Assembly: GCA_009903935.1 (NCBI GenBank)
Contig: WYEG01000005.1
Coordinates: forward strand, 1-60,252
Source of the DNA: Caldimicrobium sp.
Lineage (GTDB): Bacteria; Desulfobacterota; Thermodesulfobacteria; Thermodesulfobacteriales; Thermodesulfobacteriaceae
Reading direction: 5' to 3'
DNA: 60,252 nucleotides
The notes below the pieces were generated by a model. That model was not told the DNA's origin, did not search any database, and saw only the letters and a list, made by a program, of their open reading frames with translations. Numbering within the stretch: position 1 is the first letter of the stretch; each line of letters starts with the position of its first letter. A program made the position numbers and the translations under genes. Shown here piece after piece: positions 23,801 to 34,000 of the stretch.

Positions 23801-25357
23801 ATGCCGCCCTTAAATCCACGGGAGATCCTTAGCCAAATAAAAGCATCTTGGGAGAAACTGTCAAGAAAACAGAAGGTTTTGCTCGTTGGTTCTGCCCTTG
23901 GTTTGACCCTTTTTATCATCCTTGGGGTTTGGCTTTTTACCAAGCCTTCTTGGGGGCTTTTGTATAGAGGTCTTGATGAGCCGACAACTGGGCAGGTCCT
24001 TCAGTATCTCAAGGAAAAGAAGGTCCCCTACAAGGTAACACCCGATGGGGCTATATATGTGCCGGAAGAGAAGGTTCCGGAGCTTAGGATGGAGGTAGCA
24101 AGCAAGGGGCTTCTTGGTGCAACTTCCCCTGGGTTTGAGCTCTTTGACCGGGATAAGATGGCGATGACGGAATTTCAGGAAAAGGTCACCTATCAGAGGG
24201 CACTTGAGGGTGAGCTTGCGCGAACCATCATGGGCATAAAGGGGGTAAAAAGCGTTAGGGTTCATCTTGCTATGCCTAAGGAGAGCCTGTTCGTTGAGGA
24301 AGAAAAGCCTGCCAAGGCAAGCGTCCTCATCGAACTAAAGCCAGGACAAACCCTTACAAAGGAACAGATAAAGGGCATTATTAATTTGGTTAGTGGGGCG
24401 GTTCCTGGGCTTGATCCACAGAACATAACATTAGTTGATGCAAGCTCTGGAAAACATTTTACTCTTCCTGAGGATGAGCAACAGATGAGCCTCTCCCAAC
24501 TTGCCTACAAGAGAAAACTTGAGGCTGACCTAAAAAACAAGGTGGAAGAGCTTTTGAACTCAGCGCTTGGATATGGCAAGGCTCAAGCACAAGTTTCTGT
24601 TGATATATCCTTTGACAAAGAAAGCATTCAAGAAGAAACCTACGACCCAGAGGGTAGCGCTGTCCGTTCTGAGGATGCTGAGGAAGAAACTAAGCAGACG
24701 AGGACCCAGGCAGAAGGTGGTGTCCCTGGTGTAAAAGGGGCGCTAACAGAAAAGTTTGAGGCAACCGAAACAGCTCCTCAGGCTGGAGAAACTTATACTA
24801 GAAAAAGAGTTGTTCGGAACTATGAAATAAGCAAAAAGGTGAGGACGCTTGAAATTACCCCAGGTATGATTAAAAAAATAAGTGTAGCGGTAGTAGTTGA
24901 TAAGTCAGCACTAAAGGATAATGCTACCGCTAAGCTTGAATGGGTCGAAAACTTAGTAAAAGGAGCAATAGGTTATAATGCCGACAGGGGAGATGAGGTC
25001 AAGGTTGAGGCTAAAGAATTTCCAAAGCCCGAAGTGGTAAAGCCAGGACTTGTGGATTACTTAGCAAAGTTTGCTCTGCCTATTGGTATTCTTGTGGGAA
25101 TTGTGCTTATTTACTTCTTGGTTTTGCGACCAATCCTTAAAGGTCTAAAACCAGCGCCAGTCCCTGCAGAGGGTCCAGCTATTGCCGAGGTGCCAGCTGA
25201 AGAGGTCTTACCACCCGAGGAAGAGGAACTAATGCCTAAAGAGATTGCTCTTGGTATAATAAGAAGCCAGCCTGAGAGGGCAGCAGCTCTTGTCAAAAAG
25301 TGGCTCCTTGAAGAGTCCTTAGAAGAGAGAAAGAAAGCTTTGGCTGAGGCAAAATAA
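23801..25357 (+). CDS. fliF: flagellar MS-ring protein FliF
   Basis: Inner-membrane ring protein. ATG 23801 gives 518 residues (a GTG two codons upstream is the alternative). It has a TM helix at about 27-46 (LLVGSALGLTLFIILGVWLF), periplasmic ring-building domains including VRVHLAMPKESLF, an acidic unstructured loop at 285-330, a second TM helix near 425-448, and the cytoplasmic C-terminal tail that binds FliG. Confidence 0.96.
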   Translation: MPPLNPREILSQIKASWEKLSRKQKVLLVGSALGLTLFIILGVWLFTKPSWGLLYRGLDEPTTGQVLQYLKEKKVPYKVTPDGAIYVPEEKVPELRMEVASKGLLGATSPGFELFDRDKMAMTEFQEKVTYQRALEGELARTIMGIKGVKSVRVHLAMPKESLFVEEEKPAKASVLIELKPGQTLTKEQIKGIINLVSGAVPGLDPQNITLVDASSGKHFTLPEDEQQMSLSQLAYKRKLEADLKNKVEELLNSALGYGKAQAQVSVDISFDKESIQEETYDPEGSAVRSEDAEEETKQTRTQAEGGVPGVKGALTEKFEATETAPQAGETYTRKRVVRNYEISKKVRTLEITPGMIKKISVAVVVDKSALKDNATAKLEWVENLVKGAIGYNADRGDEVKVEAKEFPKPEVVKPGLVDYLAKFALPIGILVGIVLIYFLVLRPILKGLKPAPVPAEGPAIAEVPAEEVLPPEEEELMPKEIALGIIRSQPERAAALVKKWLLEESLEERKKALAEAK

Positions 25358-25360
25358 GCC

Positions 25361-26371
25361 ATGGCAAAGCTTGACCCAGAAAAGTTAACAGGTCCTCAAA
25401 AGGCAGCCATTTTCCTTATGCTTATGGGTGATGACTTTGCTTCTGAAGTTTATAAGTATTTGGATGAGGAGGATATAAAAAGGATCGGTGTCGAGATGGC
25501 AAAGATAGACTTTATACCCGCTGAGGTGGCAAAGAGGGTTCTTGAAGAGGCAAACATTGAAGCTAAAGACCTTCTTTCTAACATTAATCTTTCTCCCGAT
25601 GAATTTTTGAAAAAATCTCTTATAGAGGCTTATGGAGAGAAGGGGAAGCAACTTTATGAAGAGATTAAAAAGGAGGTTGGTCCGGATACCTTTAAAAAGC
25701 TTAAAAAGCTTGACCCAAAGACCATAGCTAATTTCCTGGCAAGCGAACACCCGCAAACCATCGCCATAATACTTGTCCATTTGGAACCCGAGTTAAGCGG
25801 GCAGGTTTTACAGCTATTGCCTGAAAAGATAAGGTCTGAGGTTTTACTTAGGATTGCCCTTCTTGACAAGGTAGACCCTGAAATTGTTAAAGAGATAAGC
25901 GATGCCTTAGAAGAGGAGCTAAAATCAGTAGGTGGTGCCCTTGGTAAAAAGATGGGTGGTCCAGAGAAGGCAGCTGAGATCCTTTCCCATGCAGGGCGTG
26001 AGCTTGAGGATGAACTCCTTACCGAGATCGAGGATGAAAATGCCGCCCTTGCTGAGGAAATTAGAAAATATCTCTTCACCTTTGAAGACTTTCTCAAGGT
26101 GGACGACTTTGCTATCCAGACTATCTTGCGTGAGATTTCTACAGACGACCTAAAGCTTGCTTTGAAAGGTGCTCCTCCTGAACTTAGGGAGAAATTTTTC
26201 AGGAATATGAGCAAACGCGCAGCAGACCTAATTAAGGAAGAGCTTGAGATGATGGGACCTGTAAGGATAGCTGAAGTTGAAAAGGCTCAGATGAATATCA
26301 TCCGTGTGGCAAAGAAGCTTGAACAGGAAGGAAAAATAGTCCTAACCCGTGGAGAGGAAGAGTTTGTCTAA
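25361..26371 (+). CDS. fliG: flagellar motor switch protein FliG
   Basis: 336 residues in three armadillo-like domains. The EHPQT motif (ASEHPQTIAIILVHL, near 128) and C-terminal torque helix residues (PPELREKFFRNMSKRAADLIKEELE, with charged positions contacting MotA) are clear. It begins 3 bp after fliF and overlaps the fliH start. Confidence 0.96.
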   Translation: MAKLDPEKLTGPQKAAIFLMLMGDDFASEVYKYLDEEDIKRIGVEMAKIDFIPAEVAKRVLEEANIEAKDLLSNINLSPDEFLKKSLIEAYGEKGKQLYEEIKKEVGPDTFKKLKKLDPKTIANFLASEHPQTIAIILVHLEPELSGQVLQLLPEKIRSEVLLRIALLDKVDPEIVKEISDALEEELKSVGGALGKKMGGPEKAAEILSHAGRELEDELLTEIEDENAALAEEIRKYLFTFEDFLKVDDFAIQTILREISTDDLKLALKGAPPELREKFFRNMSKRAADLIKEELEMMGPVRIAEVEKAQMNIIRVAKKLEQEGKIVLTRGEEEFV

Positions 26372-27119
26372 GAAGATTCTTAAAAAAGTGCAAGCCCAAT
26401 ACCTTTCCTACAATCTTGAAGAGCTAAACATTCAAACTCAGAAAAGTATAGGTATAGCGCTAAATGAGCCTCAACAGGAAGCCGAAGAAAAAAAAGATGA
26501 GTTAATTTTTACTCAAGAGGAGGTCGAAAGGATAAAGAGGAGCGCTTATCAAGAGGGATTTTCCAAGGGGTATGAAGAGGGGAAAAAGCTTGGTTTTGAA
26601 GAAGGCTTTCGAGAGGGCTTTTCCGAAGGTAAAGAGAAAGGCTATGAGGAGGGAAAAGCTAAGGCTCAGTCTGAGCTTGAAGAAGAGAGAGCTCGTCTTA
26701 AAAATCTATTAGAGGCTGAGGGTGCAAGGCTAAAAAACCTGATAGATAAGCTTGACAAAGAGGCTCAAGCCCTGGTTTTAAATCTTGATAAAGAAATCTT
26801 GAAATTGGCTTGCTTGATAGCAGAAAGGGTTCTTTTTACTAAGCCAAAGGTTGATGAGGAGGCGCTTCTTAATCTAATCAGAGAGTGCCTTAAGTTTGTT
26901 GCTGAGGGGTTGAAGGTAAAGGTAAGAATAAACCCTGTGGACCTTAATTTGATCAAGGAACATCTTGATGAACTGCCACCAACCTATCATCTTGAGTTTG
27001 AGGAAGACCCAAGCTTAAGCCCTGGAGGAATTATTCTCAGCTCAGCAACGGGCATAATCGATGCTACTCTTGAAACAAGAATTAGGCAGGTTATAGCCAA
27101 GCTTAAAGATGAAAATTAA
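26349..27119 (+). CDS. fliH: flagellar export regulator FliH
   Basis: 256-residue stator-like partner of the FliI ATPase. The central coiled region has the FliH glycine-repeat pattern (YQEGFSKGYEEGKKLGFEEG, then FSEGKEKGYEEGKAKA), and the C-terminal domain (ILKLACLIAERVL...) matches FliH/V-ATPase E subunits. GTG at 26349 overlaps fliG by 23 bp; a TTG at 26364 is an alternative start. The end overlaps fliI by 11 bp. Confidence 0.92.
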   Translation: MERKSLSKKILKKVQAQYLSYNLEELNIQTQKSIGIALNEPQQEAEEKKDELIFTQEEVERIKRSAYQEGFSKGYEEGKKLGFEEGFREGFSEGKEKGYEEGKAKAQSELEEERARLKNLLEAEGARLKNLIDKLDKEAQALVLNLDKEILKLACLIAERVLFTKPKVDEEALLNLIRECLKFVAEGLKVKVRINPVDLNLIKEHLDELPPTYHLEFEEDPSLSPGGIILSSATGIIDATLETRIRQVIAKLKDEN

Positions 27120-28425
27120 AGAATTAGCTCCTATCTATAATAAAGTGCAAAAGCTCATCCCTTTTGAGGTCTACGGCTTCATTACCAAGGTCCTTGGGTT
27201 AACGATGGAATCAACTGGCCCTTACTTAAAGATAGGAGACCTCTGCGAGGTTCGCGTAAGGGATGCCAAGGTCTTAGCAGAGGTAGTAGGGTTTAAGGAT
27301 GAAAGACTAATTCTAACTCCTCTTGGGGAGTTGAGAGGTATTTCTGCCGGGGCAAGGGTATACCCCTTAGGACAAAGCGGGGTTCCGGTTGGGGAGGAAT
27401 TTTTAGGTAGGGTAGTTTCAGCCCTTGGACAACCCCTTGACGATAAACCAGCTCCCTTACCAAACTTATACTATCCCTTACATGGTGAACCCCTTCGCCC
27501 GCTTGAACGGGCAAGGATCGAGAAAGTTCTTGATGTAGGAATTAAAGCTATAAACGCCTTATTAACCATTGGTAAGGGGCAAAGGGTAGCCATCATGGCT
27601 GGCTCAGGAGTTGGGAAAAGCACTCTCCTTGGAATGATCGCTCGCTACACGAAAGCAGATGTTAACATTATAGCCTTGATTGGGGAAAGGGGTAGAGAAG
27701 TAAGGGAGTTTTTGGAGCGCGACCTTGGGGAAGAGGGTTTGAAGAGGTCGGTTGTAGTCGTTGCTACCTCAGATGAGCCCCCATCCCTTCGCGTAAGAGC
27801 AGCCTTCTACGCAGCCTCATTTGCAGAGTATTTCCGGGACAAGGGTTTAGATGTCCTTCTGCTCATGGATTCCCTAACGCGATTTTGTATGGCTCAGCGG
27901 GAGATAGGGCTTGCAAGCGGGGAGCCACCCACGGCAAGAGGTTATACTCCTTCGGTGTTTGCTTTGCTACCTAAGCTCCTTGAGAGGGCTGGACCAAAGC
28001 TAAACTCAGGAAGTATTACTGGTATCTATACCGTCCTTGTAGAAGGGGACGACATGAACGACCCCATTGCTGATGCGGTAAGAAGCATTGTTGACGGCCA
28101 CATCGTTCTCTCAAGGGATTTAGCCCATCAGGGGCATTATCCAGCCATCGATGTCCTGGCAAGTGTATCCCGAGTAATGAAGGACATTGTGCCAAGGGAT
28201 CATCTTGATTTATACTTTAAAGCTCTTCATATTTTAGCCACCTACCGTCGGGCTGAAGACCTCATAAACATCGGAGCCTATGTGAAAGGGTCAAACCCTG
28301 ATATAGACTTAGCTTTAGCCTTGATTAAGGACCTACAAGCCTTTTTAAGACAGAGAATAGATGAGGCGTATGACTTACAAACCTCTATGGAACTTCTAAG
28401 AAGGATTTTTACCAATGCAAATTAG
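27109..28425 (+). CDS. fliI: flagellum-specific export ATPase FliI
   Basis: 438-residue hexameric ATPase related to the F1 beta subunit, energising export of rod, hook and filament proteins. Walker A is GSGVGKST at 165-172, followed by LIGERGREVREF, the Walker B strand VLLLMDSLTRF, and GEPPTARGYTPSVFALLPKLLERAG. It overlaps fliH at its start and fliJ at its end. Confidence 0.96.
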   Translation: MKIKELAPIYNKVQKLIPFEVYGFITKVLGLTMESTGPYLKIGDLCEVRVRDAKVLAEVVGFKDERLILTPLGELRGISAGARVYPLGQSGVPVGEEFLGRVVSALGQPLDDKPAPLPNLYYPLHGEPLRPLERARIEKVLDVGIKAINALLTIGKGQRVAIMAGSGVGKSTLLGMIARYTKADVNIIALIGERGREVREFLERDLGEEGLKRSVVVVATSDEPPSLRVRAAFYAASFAEYFRDKGLDVLLLMDSLTRFCMAQREIGLASGEPPTARGYTPSVFALLPKLLERAGPKLNSGSITGIYTVLVEGDDMNDPIADAVRSIVDGHIVLSRDLAHQGHYPAIDVLASVSRVMKDIVPRDHLDLYFKALHILATYRRAEDLINIGAYVKGSNPDIDLALALIKDLQAFLRQRIDEAYDLQTSMELLRRIFTNAN

Positions 28426-28852
28426 ACTTTTAGACCTTCTTAGTCGGATAAAAAGACTTCAAGAAGAAAGGGAGATCCTGCGAAGAAACCAAGCCTTGGA
28501 GCTTTTAAAAACCTTAAAAAAAGAGTACGAAGAACTTGTAGAGGAAAGAAAGAAGGTATCTCAGGTTTTTACCAAGAGCCGTTTTTTTAAAGCGGTTGAG
28601 CTTCAGGATTTAATCAGGCTTAGGGACAGTCTTTTAGAATGGGAAAAAATTGCCGAAAAAAAATTAAAAGATGGATACGAGGAATTAGCAAAAATCGAGG
28701 AAGAGCTTTTAGAAAGGCATAAAGAGCGGAGACTTTTTGAGAGGTTGAAAGAAAAGGAAATGTGGAAACAGTCTGAGGAGGAATTAAAAAGATTGTATCG
28801 GGAGCTTGATGAATTGGCACTATTAATACAGGGGCAAGAGAACAAAAGATGA
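28415..28852 (+). CDS. fliJ: flagellar export chaperone FliJ
   Basis: 145 residues, almost wholly alpha-helical coiled coil rich in Glu, Lys, Arg and Leu, as expected for the central stalk protein that sits in the FliI ring. The call rests on size, coiled-coil pattern and position directly after fliI (11-bp overlap). Confidence 0.85.
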   Translation: MQIRLLDLLSRIKRLQEEREILRRNQALELLKTLKKEYEELVEERKKVSQVFTKSRFFKAVELQDLIRLRDSLLEWEKIAEKKLKDGYEELAKIEEELLERHKERRLFERLKEKEMWKQSEEELKRLYRELDELALLIQGQENKR

Positions 28853-29379
28853 AGAGAATAGAAAAGATTTTTCTACTTATACTTGGTCTTTTTTTCCTTA
28901 AAGCCCTCTTGTTAGCCTTTTATGCTGGGGCAGAGATGTCTGGAAGTTCTATCCCCCAGAATGCAACTACGACTGACTCAAACTGTCTTGAGGAGCTTAG
29001 GACTTCTTTTTTGCAAGAAAAGGAAGCTCTTGAAGCTGAAAAAAGAGACCTTTTAGCCAAAAAAGAGGAGCTTTTGCTTTTGGAAAAAAGAGTTCAGGAA
29101 CAGATGGCAGCCCTTAAAGAGCTAATCAATAACGCTGAGGCTAAGCTTCAGGAACTAAAAGGCATCCAGGATGAGCGTTTTAAGCTTTTAGTCAAAAGCT
29201 ATTCAGAGATGAGACCATCTAAGGCGGCTCAAATGTTAATAAACATGGACCGAGAAACGGCAGTCAAGATCTTGAGCCAGCTAAAAAGCTCCCAGGTGGC
29301 TAACATTTTAGCCGCCATGCCTCCAGATAAGGCAGCCGCTCTTGTTGAAGCCATGACCGGCTCCCCGGCTAAAGAATAG
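28849..29379 (+). CDS. MotE-like flagellar protein (MgtE_N-type domain)
   Basis: 176 residues: an N-terminal TM helix (IFLLILGLFFLKALLLAFYAG), a long coiled coil (about 45-105), and a C-terminal helical-repeat domain (MRPSKAAQMLINMDRETAVKILSQL, then VANILAAMPPDKAAALVEAM) of the MgtE N-terminal type. This architecture fits MotE-type periplasmic proteins that chaperone MotC or contact the motor in alpha- and deltaproteobacteria. It overlaps fliJ by 4 bp and ends the operon. Confidence 0.8.
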   Translation: MKRIEKIFLLILGLFFLKALLLAFYAGAEMSGSSIPQNATTTDSNCLEELRTSFLQEKEALEAEKRDLLAKKEELLLLEKRVQEQMAALKELINNAEAKLQELKGIQDERFKLLVKSYSEMRPSKAAQMLINMDRETAVKILSQLKSSQVANILAAMPPDKAAALVEAMTGSPAKE

Positions 29380-29396
29380 GTCCATTTTTATCAATT

Positions 29397-30122
29397 TCAT
29401 GCAAGCCTTTTAGATAAGAAAAGCCCAGCTTCAAAAAGAAGATAAAGCGGTATAGCTAAGAGGCTCATGTTTATGGCATCTGGAGTAGGAGTGATCACCG
29501 CGGAAAAAACGACTATAAAAAAGAAGATTTCTTTTCGATATTTACTCAATTTTTGAGGGTTTAAGACCTTTATCATAGTTAGAAAGATCATCATCAAAGG
29601 TAGCTCAAAGATTGCGCCAAAGAGAAGAAGAAAAAAGCCAAAGAAATTGGCAAAATGTTCAAGGCTAATCGCAGGCTTTATTTCTTCCGTTTGAAAGGAG
29701 AGCAAAAACTGAACCCCATAGGGTAGAATGACAAAATAAGCAAAAAGAACGCCTATGTAAAAAAGGATTACTCCAAAGATAAAAAAAAGCAAAAAAAGCC
29801 TCTTTGGTAGAGAAAGGAGTGCATCTAAGGTAGAGATTACACCGAGCCAAACTAAGGGAAAAAAAAGGATGACCAAACAAACAACGCTAAACTTTAGCAT
29901 AGCAAGAAAGGGTTCAGAAAGGGAGAAAAAGACAAACCTTTGGTTGAATTTGTGCTGAAGATAGTTTAAAGCCTGTGGAGAAAACCAAAAGATCAAGCCA
30001 AAGGAGAGAAGAATTAGCGTAAGTAAGGTTAGCCCAATAGGGGACCTAAGGAGGGCTAAAAGGGTCTTTATTCTTTGAGCTAAGATTTTATAGGAGGTTG
30101 CTTCTTGACCAGTCGACTGCAT
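29397..30122 (-). CDS. tatC: twin-arginine translocase subunit TatC
   Basis: 241 residues with six predicted TM helices. The diagnostic blocks are present: SLSEPFLAMLKFSVVCLVILFFPLVW, GVLFAYFVILPYGVQFLLSF, GAIFELPLMMIFL, and ITPTPDAINMSLLAIPLYLLFEAGL. The N terminus is longer and less conserved than in E. coli. It begins inside the end of purQ (35-bp overlap). No tatA/B is visible in the window. Confidence 0.93.
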   Translation of the reverse strand: MQSTGQEATSYKILAQRIKTLLALLRSPIGLTLLTLILLSFGLIFWFSPQALNYLQHKFNQRFVFFSLSEPFLAMLKFSVVCLVILFFPLVWLGVISTLDALLSLPKRLFLLFFIFGVILFYIGVLFAYFVILPYGVQFLLSFQTEEIKPAISLEHFANFFGFFLLLFGAIFELPLMMIFLTMIKVLNPQKLSKYRKEIFFFIVVFSAVITPTPDAINMSLLAIPLYLLFEAGLFLSKRLA

Positions 30123-30900
30123 TCTGAAAGATTAAGAGCCCTTGAGCTATCTTTGTCTTAAGGGCTGTCCATCTTGGATGGTTTGTAAAGTGATTGAAGG
30201 CTTCAGGATGGGGCATAAGTCCAAAGACCCTCCCAGTCTCGTCGCAAAGGCCGGCAACCCCAAGAGGCGACCCATTAGGGTTGTAGGGATACTCAAGGGT
30301 TGGCTCCTTGGTTTCAGGGTGAATGTATCTTAAGGCTAATTGTCCTCTTTCTTCAAGCTTTTTCAAAATTTCATCATTTTCGGTTAAAAATTTGCCCTCT
30401 CCGTGTCTTACAGGTAAGTAGAGCTCGTCAAGTCCTTTCAAAAAAATGCAAGGAGTATTTTTTTCTACCTTAAGATGGACCCATCTATCCTCAAACCTTC
30501 CAGAATCGTTGTAGGTTAAGGTAGCAACCCGTTTTCCGAGGTATTCTCCACCTGGTAGGAGCCCCATCTTAACAAGAAGTTGAAAGCCGTTGCAAATTCC
30601 GATGATAAGCCCCCCTTGGTCTAAAAACTTCATTAGGTCGTCCCACAAAGGATATTCACCCTTGACCCTTAGCGTTTTAAAGCGGTGAGCGCAGGCTTGA
30701 GCAGCACCGAGGTGGTCTCCATCAAGAAAACCCCCAGGAAAGGCAAGAATATGGTAATCTGTGATCTTTACCTCGCCCGAGAATACTTCAGATAGATGGA
30801 CTATTTCTGGGGTTGCTCCGCAGAGTTTAAAGGCATAAGCTGTCTCAACTTCACAGTTTATACCGTAGCCCCAAAACACTAAAACTCGCACCTTTCCCAT
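30088..30900 (-). CDS. purQ: phosphoribosylformylglycinamidine synthase, glutaminase subunit
   Basis: Class I glutamine amidotransferase supplying ammonia to PurL in purine synthesis. The nucleophile is in GICNGFQL (Cys103 from this start), with the His/Glu pair in MPHPEAF. 270 residues is on the long side for bacterial PurQ and closer to the glutaminase half of large PurL proteins or archaeal-type variants. I use ATG 30900; a GTG three codons upstream is possible. Repeat DNA sits directly upstream. Confidence 0.92.
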   Translation of the reverse strand: MGKVRVLVFWGYGINCEVETAYAFKLCGATPEIVHLSEVFSGEVKITDYHILAFPGGFLDGDHLGAAQACAHRFKTLRVKGEYPLWDDLMKFLDQGGLIIGICNGFQLLVKMGLLPGGEYLGKRVATLTYNDSGRFEDRWVHLKVEKNTPCIFLKGLDELYLPVRHGEGKFLTENDEILKKLEERGQLALRYIHPETKEPTLEYPYNPNGSPLGVAGLCDETGRVFGLMPHPEAFNHFTNHPRWTALKTKIAQGLLIFQNAVDWSRSNLL

Positions 30901-30911
30901 AGCTCCCACCC

Positions 30912-30980
30912 TGTCATGCCGAGCCCCATTTTGTCATGCCGGTCCTCCATTTTGTCATGCCGTCTCCCCCTGTCATGCCG
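30912..30980 (+). repeat. four spaced TGTCATGCCG units
   Basis: TGTCATGCCG occurs at 30912, 30932, 30953 and 30971, about 18-21 bp apart, ending with GAGCGTAAGCGAAGCATCTC. It is the short form of the same dispersed repeat and lies between the divergent purQ and ChaN-PDZ genes. Spacers are unrelated in no CRISPR sense: units are too short and the spacing too small. Confidence 0.8.
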
Positions 30981-31014
30981 AGCGTAAGCGAAGCATCTCT
31001 CCCTTTCCCATATC

Positions 31015-31042
31015 TTGTCAACTTGCCAATTGAGGGTTAAAT
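31015..31042 (+). promoter_or_regulatory. candidate promoter of the ChaN-PDZ gene
   Basis: TTGTCA (31015-31020), 16-nt spacer, TTAAAT (31037-31042). The predicted start falls at about the GTG codon at 31050, again leaving almost no leader. Confidence 0.4.
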
Positions 31043-31049
31043 TTTCTTA

Positions 31050-34000
31050 GTGCATTATAAAAGCTTTTTGCCAATTTTCAAAACCCTTTTATTCGTAATT
31101 TTTATTATACTATTTAATTTCGTAGACCTCTCGCTTCCGCTCGGCTTTTTTTGGTCATGTCGAGGCGCGCAAGCGCCAAGGGAGCTCATGGGAGACCCCT
31201 CGCTTACGCTCGGGGTGGCTAAGGTATATGCAGCTCAGCCTCCTCAAATATTCTACGAAGTTAGCTTAGACTTAGATAAGCGAGTTATCGTTGGGAAGGC
31301 AACCTTCAAGTTTTTTGAGAAAAAGCTTTACATTATTAATCTTTCGAAGGCAAGGATTACAGGTATCTCTGCAAAAAATGCCCTGCATCAAATGGAAGAA
31401 GGGGCAAAGGAGTATCTTTTAACTTTTTTCCCCTCTTCAGCTGAGAGTTCCCTTGAGCTTAGCTTTGAAAGGGCGTTTACCCTTCGAGCCTTGCTCGAAG
31501 GAGAATACATACCATCTCCTTTCCCTTATCTGACTAACTCTCCTTTTATTTTTGAATTGAAGATGTCAATTCCTTCCTACGAAGAGTCCTTGCGAAGCTC
31601 GGGGCGACTGATTAAATCCTCACAGAGAAGGGTGTCAGAAATTAAAGCCTTCATCTCCTCTGATTATTTCATGGAAAGCATAGAGGATGGTTTTATCCTT
31701 TTAAAGTTTATCAACAAAACTCCCGTTAATATTCTTCCACCCCTTATCATAGGTCCCTTCGATAGAGAGCAAATTAGCGCAGGAAGCTTAAACCTTAATA
31801 TTTTAACAACCGAAAAGCATAGAAAGTCCCTCATCAACTTAAAGAATGAGCTAAACAAGCTTTTTGATAGAATAGCTTATATGAGCTTTAGCTTCCCGAA
31901 CATATACCTAACCTACGGGCTTGAAGAGCAAATCCTACCAGGGCTTATTCTGTTAACTGTAAACAGAGAATACAGCCCCCAAGAGATAGTAACCTTGGTG
32001 TTAGAACATGAGCTATCTTATGGGCGCCAACTTTCTTCTCAAACCCTAATCAAGGGATTAGCCATCTATCTTGGTGAGCATGAATTGACCTCGAATCCCA
32101 TTGAGTTTAGGAGAAGGCTTTTACTTTCTCAGGATGAACGAGCCTATTCTTTCTACAGGGTTTTTGAGTTTGCCCAAAGGGTTGGTGAGTCAGGTTTTAA
32201 GGCTTCAGCCATGGAGTTTTTGAGCCAAAAGATCTCGACAGGAGATTTTGTTAAAAACTATCGCTTAGAAGAAAACTTTCCCCAAGGTGAAATCAAGGTT
32301 TTACCCCCTAAGGAAATTAAAGCTCAAATAAGCATCTATAAAAATTTTTCTCAGCTTAGTCAAACTGAGCTCCAACCCGGTCATCCCGAGACCCCACCCT
32401 CTCGAACCTCTGGTCAACAGATGGAGCTTTACCTCATTACAAACAACTTCAGCTCCCCTTATGAGCTTGAGGTTAAAGCTTCTTCCTCTCAAGGCGTGTT
32501 GAGCCGTGTAAAGGTTTTAAGCAAAGAGGAAAGACTTACCCTTGACCTACCAAGGGATGCTGCAACCCTCTACCTTGACCCTAATTATAAGCTCTATCGA
32601 ATGCTTTCCCTTGAAGAGGTCCCAAGGAACATGGAAACTTTAATCCTAAAGCCGCTAACCGTAGTTCTTCCAGACAGACGGCTTCTTCCCCTTTATCAGC
32701 CACTGCTTAACTTTTTGAGGGATAGAAACCCAAACGTGAAATTACTTTATGGCGAAGACAAATTAGACCTATTTTCAACCAAGGAAAGCTTGCTCTTCCT
32801 TCATCAAGCACCACCTAATTATTTTATTGACCTTCCTCAAAAGGGCTTCTATATAAAGTTCCTTCCCCATCCAAACTATCCATTACATACGATAGCCTTT
32901 GCGAAGACTGAAACAGTTTCTGAGCTAACCAAGGCTTTAGAGTTCTATTCGAACTGGAAGACAGCTGAGGAAGTTCATATCACTAAAGGGAAAATAGGTA
33001 GTCTTAAAAAGTCAGTTCCTACGACAGGTATAACTTTAAAGAGCGATACAGCTTATGGACTAAAACCTCAGTTTCTAATGTCTCTTGATGAAGCAATTCC
33101 CCATCTGTTCTCTTCACGGATTATACTTATTGGGGAGGAGCATGAGGACCCTGCTCACCATAAATTTCAATTAGATTTGATAAAAAGGCTTTATCAACAG
33201 TTTCCGAAGCTTGTCATCGGGGTAGAAATGGTGCAGAGACCATTCCAGCGGGAGCTTGATGATTTTATAAACGAGAAAATTTCTGAGGAGTCATTTTTAA
33301 AGTCAATAGAATACTTTGAACGCTGGGGTTACGATTGGAGGCTTTATAGAGCTATATTTCTTTGGGCAAGGGAAAACAAAGTCAAGATGCTTGCCCTCGA
33401 CCTACCAAGGGAACTTGTAAGCAAAGTCCATAAGCTTGGGCTTCAATCCTTAACTGAAAAGGAAACAAAGGAGCTTCCAGAAACAGATTTCCAGCTTTCT
33501 CTTGGTTATAGAAGGTATCTTGAAGCGGTTTATTCTCAGCATAAGTTTTCGGGAAACGAAAGCACTTTCGAGCGCTTCTATCAGGCACAGGTCCTAAGGG
33601 ATGAAGCCATGGCCGAAACCTTAGCTGAATTCCTTTCTAAAAATCCAGATTACAAGGCTATCGTCCTCGTTGGCAAAGGACATATCCTAAACCGCTGGGG
33701 GCTATACTTTGCCTTGAAAAAGAGAGTTAAGCAACCCATTCTTAGTATAATCTTAGGGGATGTGCCTTTCTTTTCACCTGAGATTGCAGATTATGTTTTT
33801 CAGCCGCCTGAGGTGAAAATTAAAAGGACACCGCAGCTAGGTGTGGTATTGGAAGAAGTGAAAGAGGGTCTTCTGATAAAGGAGGTAAAGCCTGGTTCTT
33901 TGGCTGAAAAAATAGGGCTAAAGCGTGAGGATGTTATTCTGGAGATTAACAACAAAAGAGTTCAAAAGGTAAGCGACCTTAAATTGAACCTGACTTTTCT

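Noticed and set aside
25654-26214. 186-codon minus-strand ORF opposite fliG
   Set aside because: It is a Ser-rich shadow of the fliG frame with no recognisable domain or start signal; similar shadows lie opposite the FleQ-like gene (21185-21646) and the synthetase.
30912-30980. Spaced direct repeats that could suggest a CRISPR array
   Set aside because: Units are only 10 bp, spacers about 10 bp, and the sequence matches the dispersed repeat; no cas genes are present.
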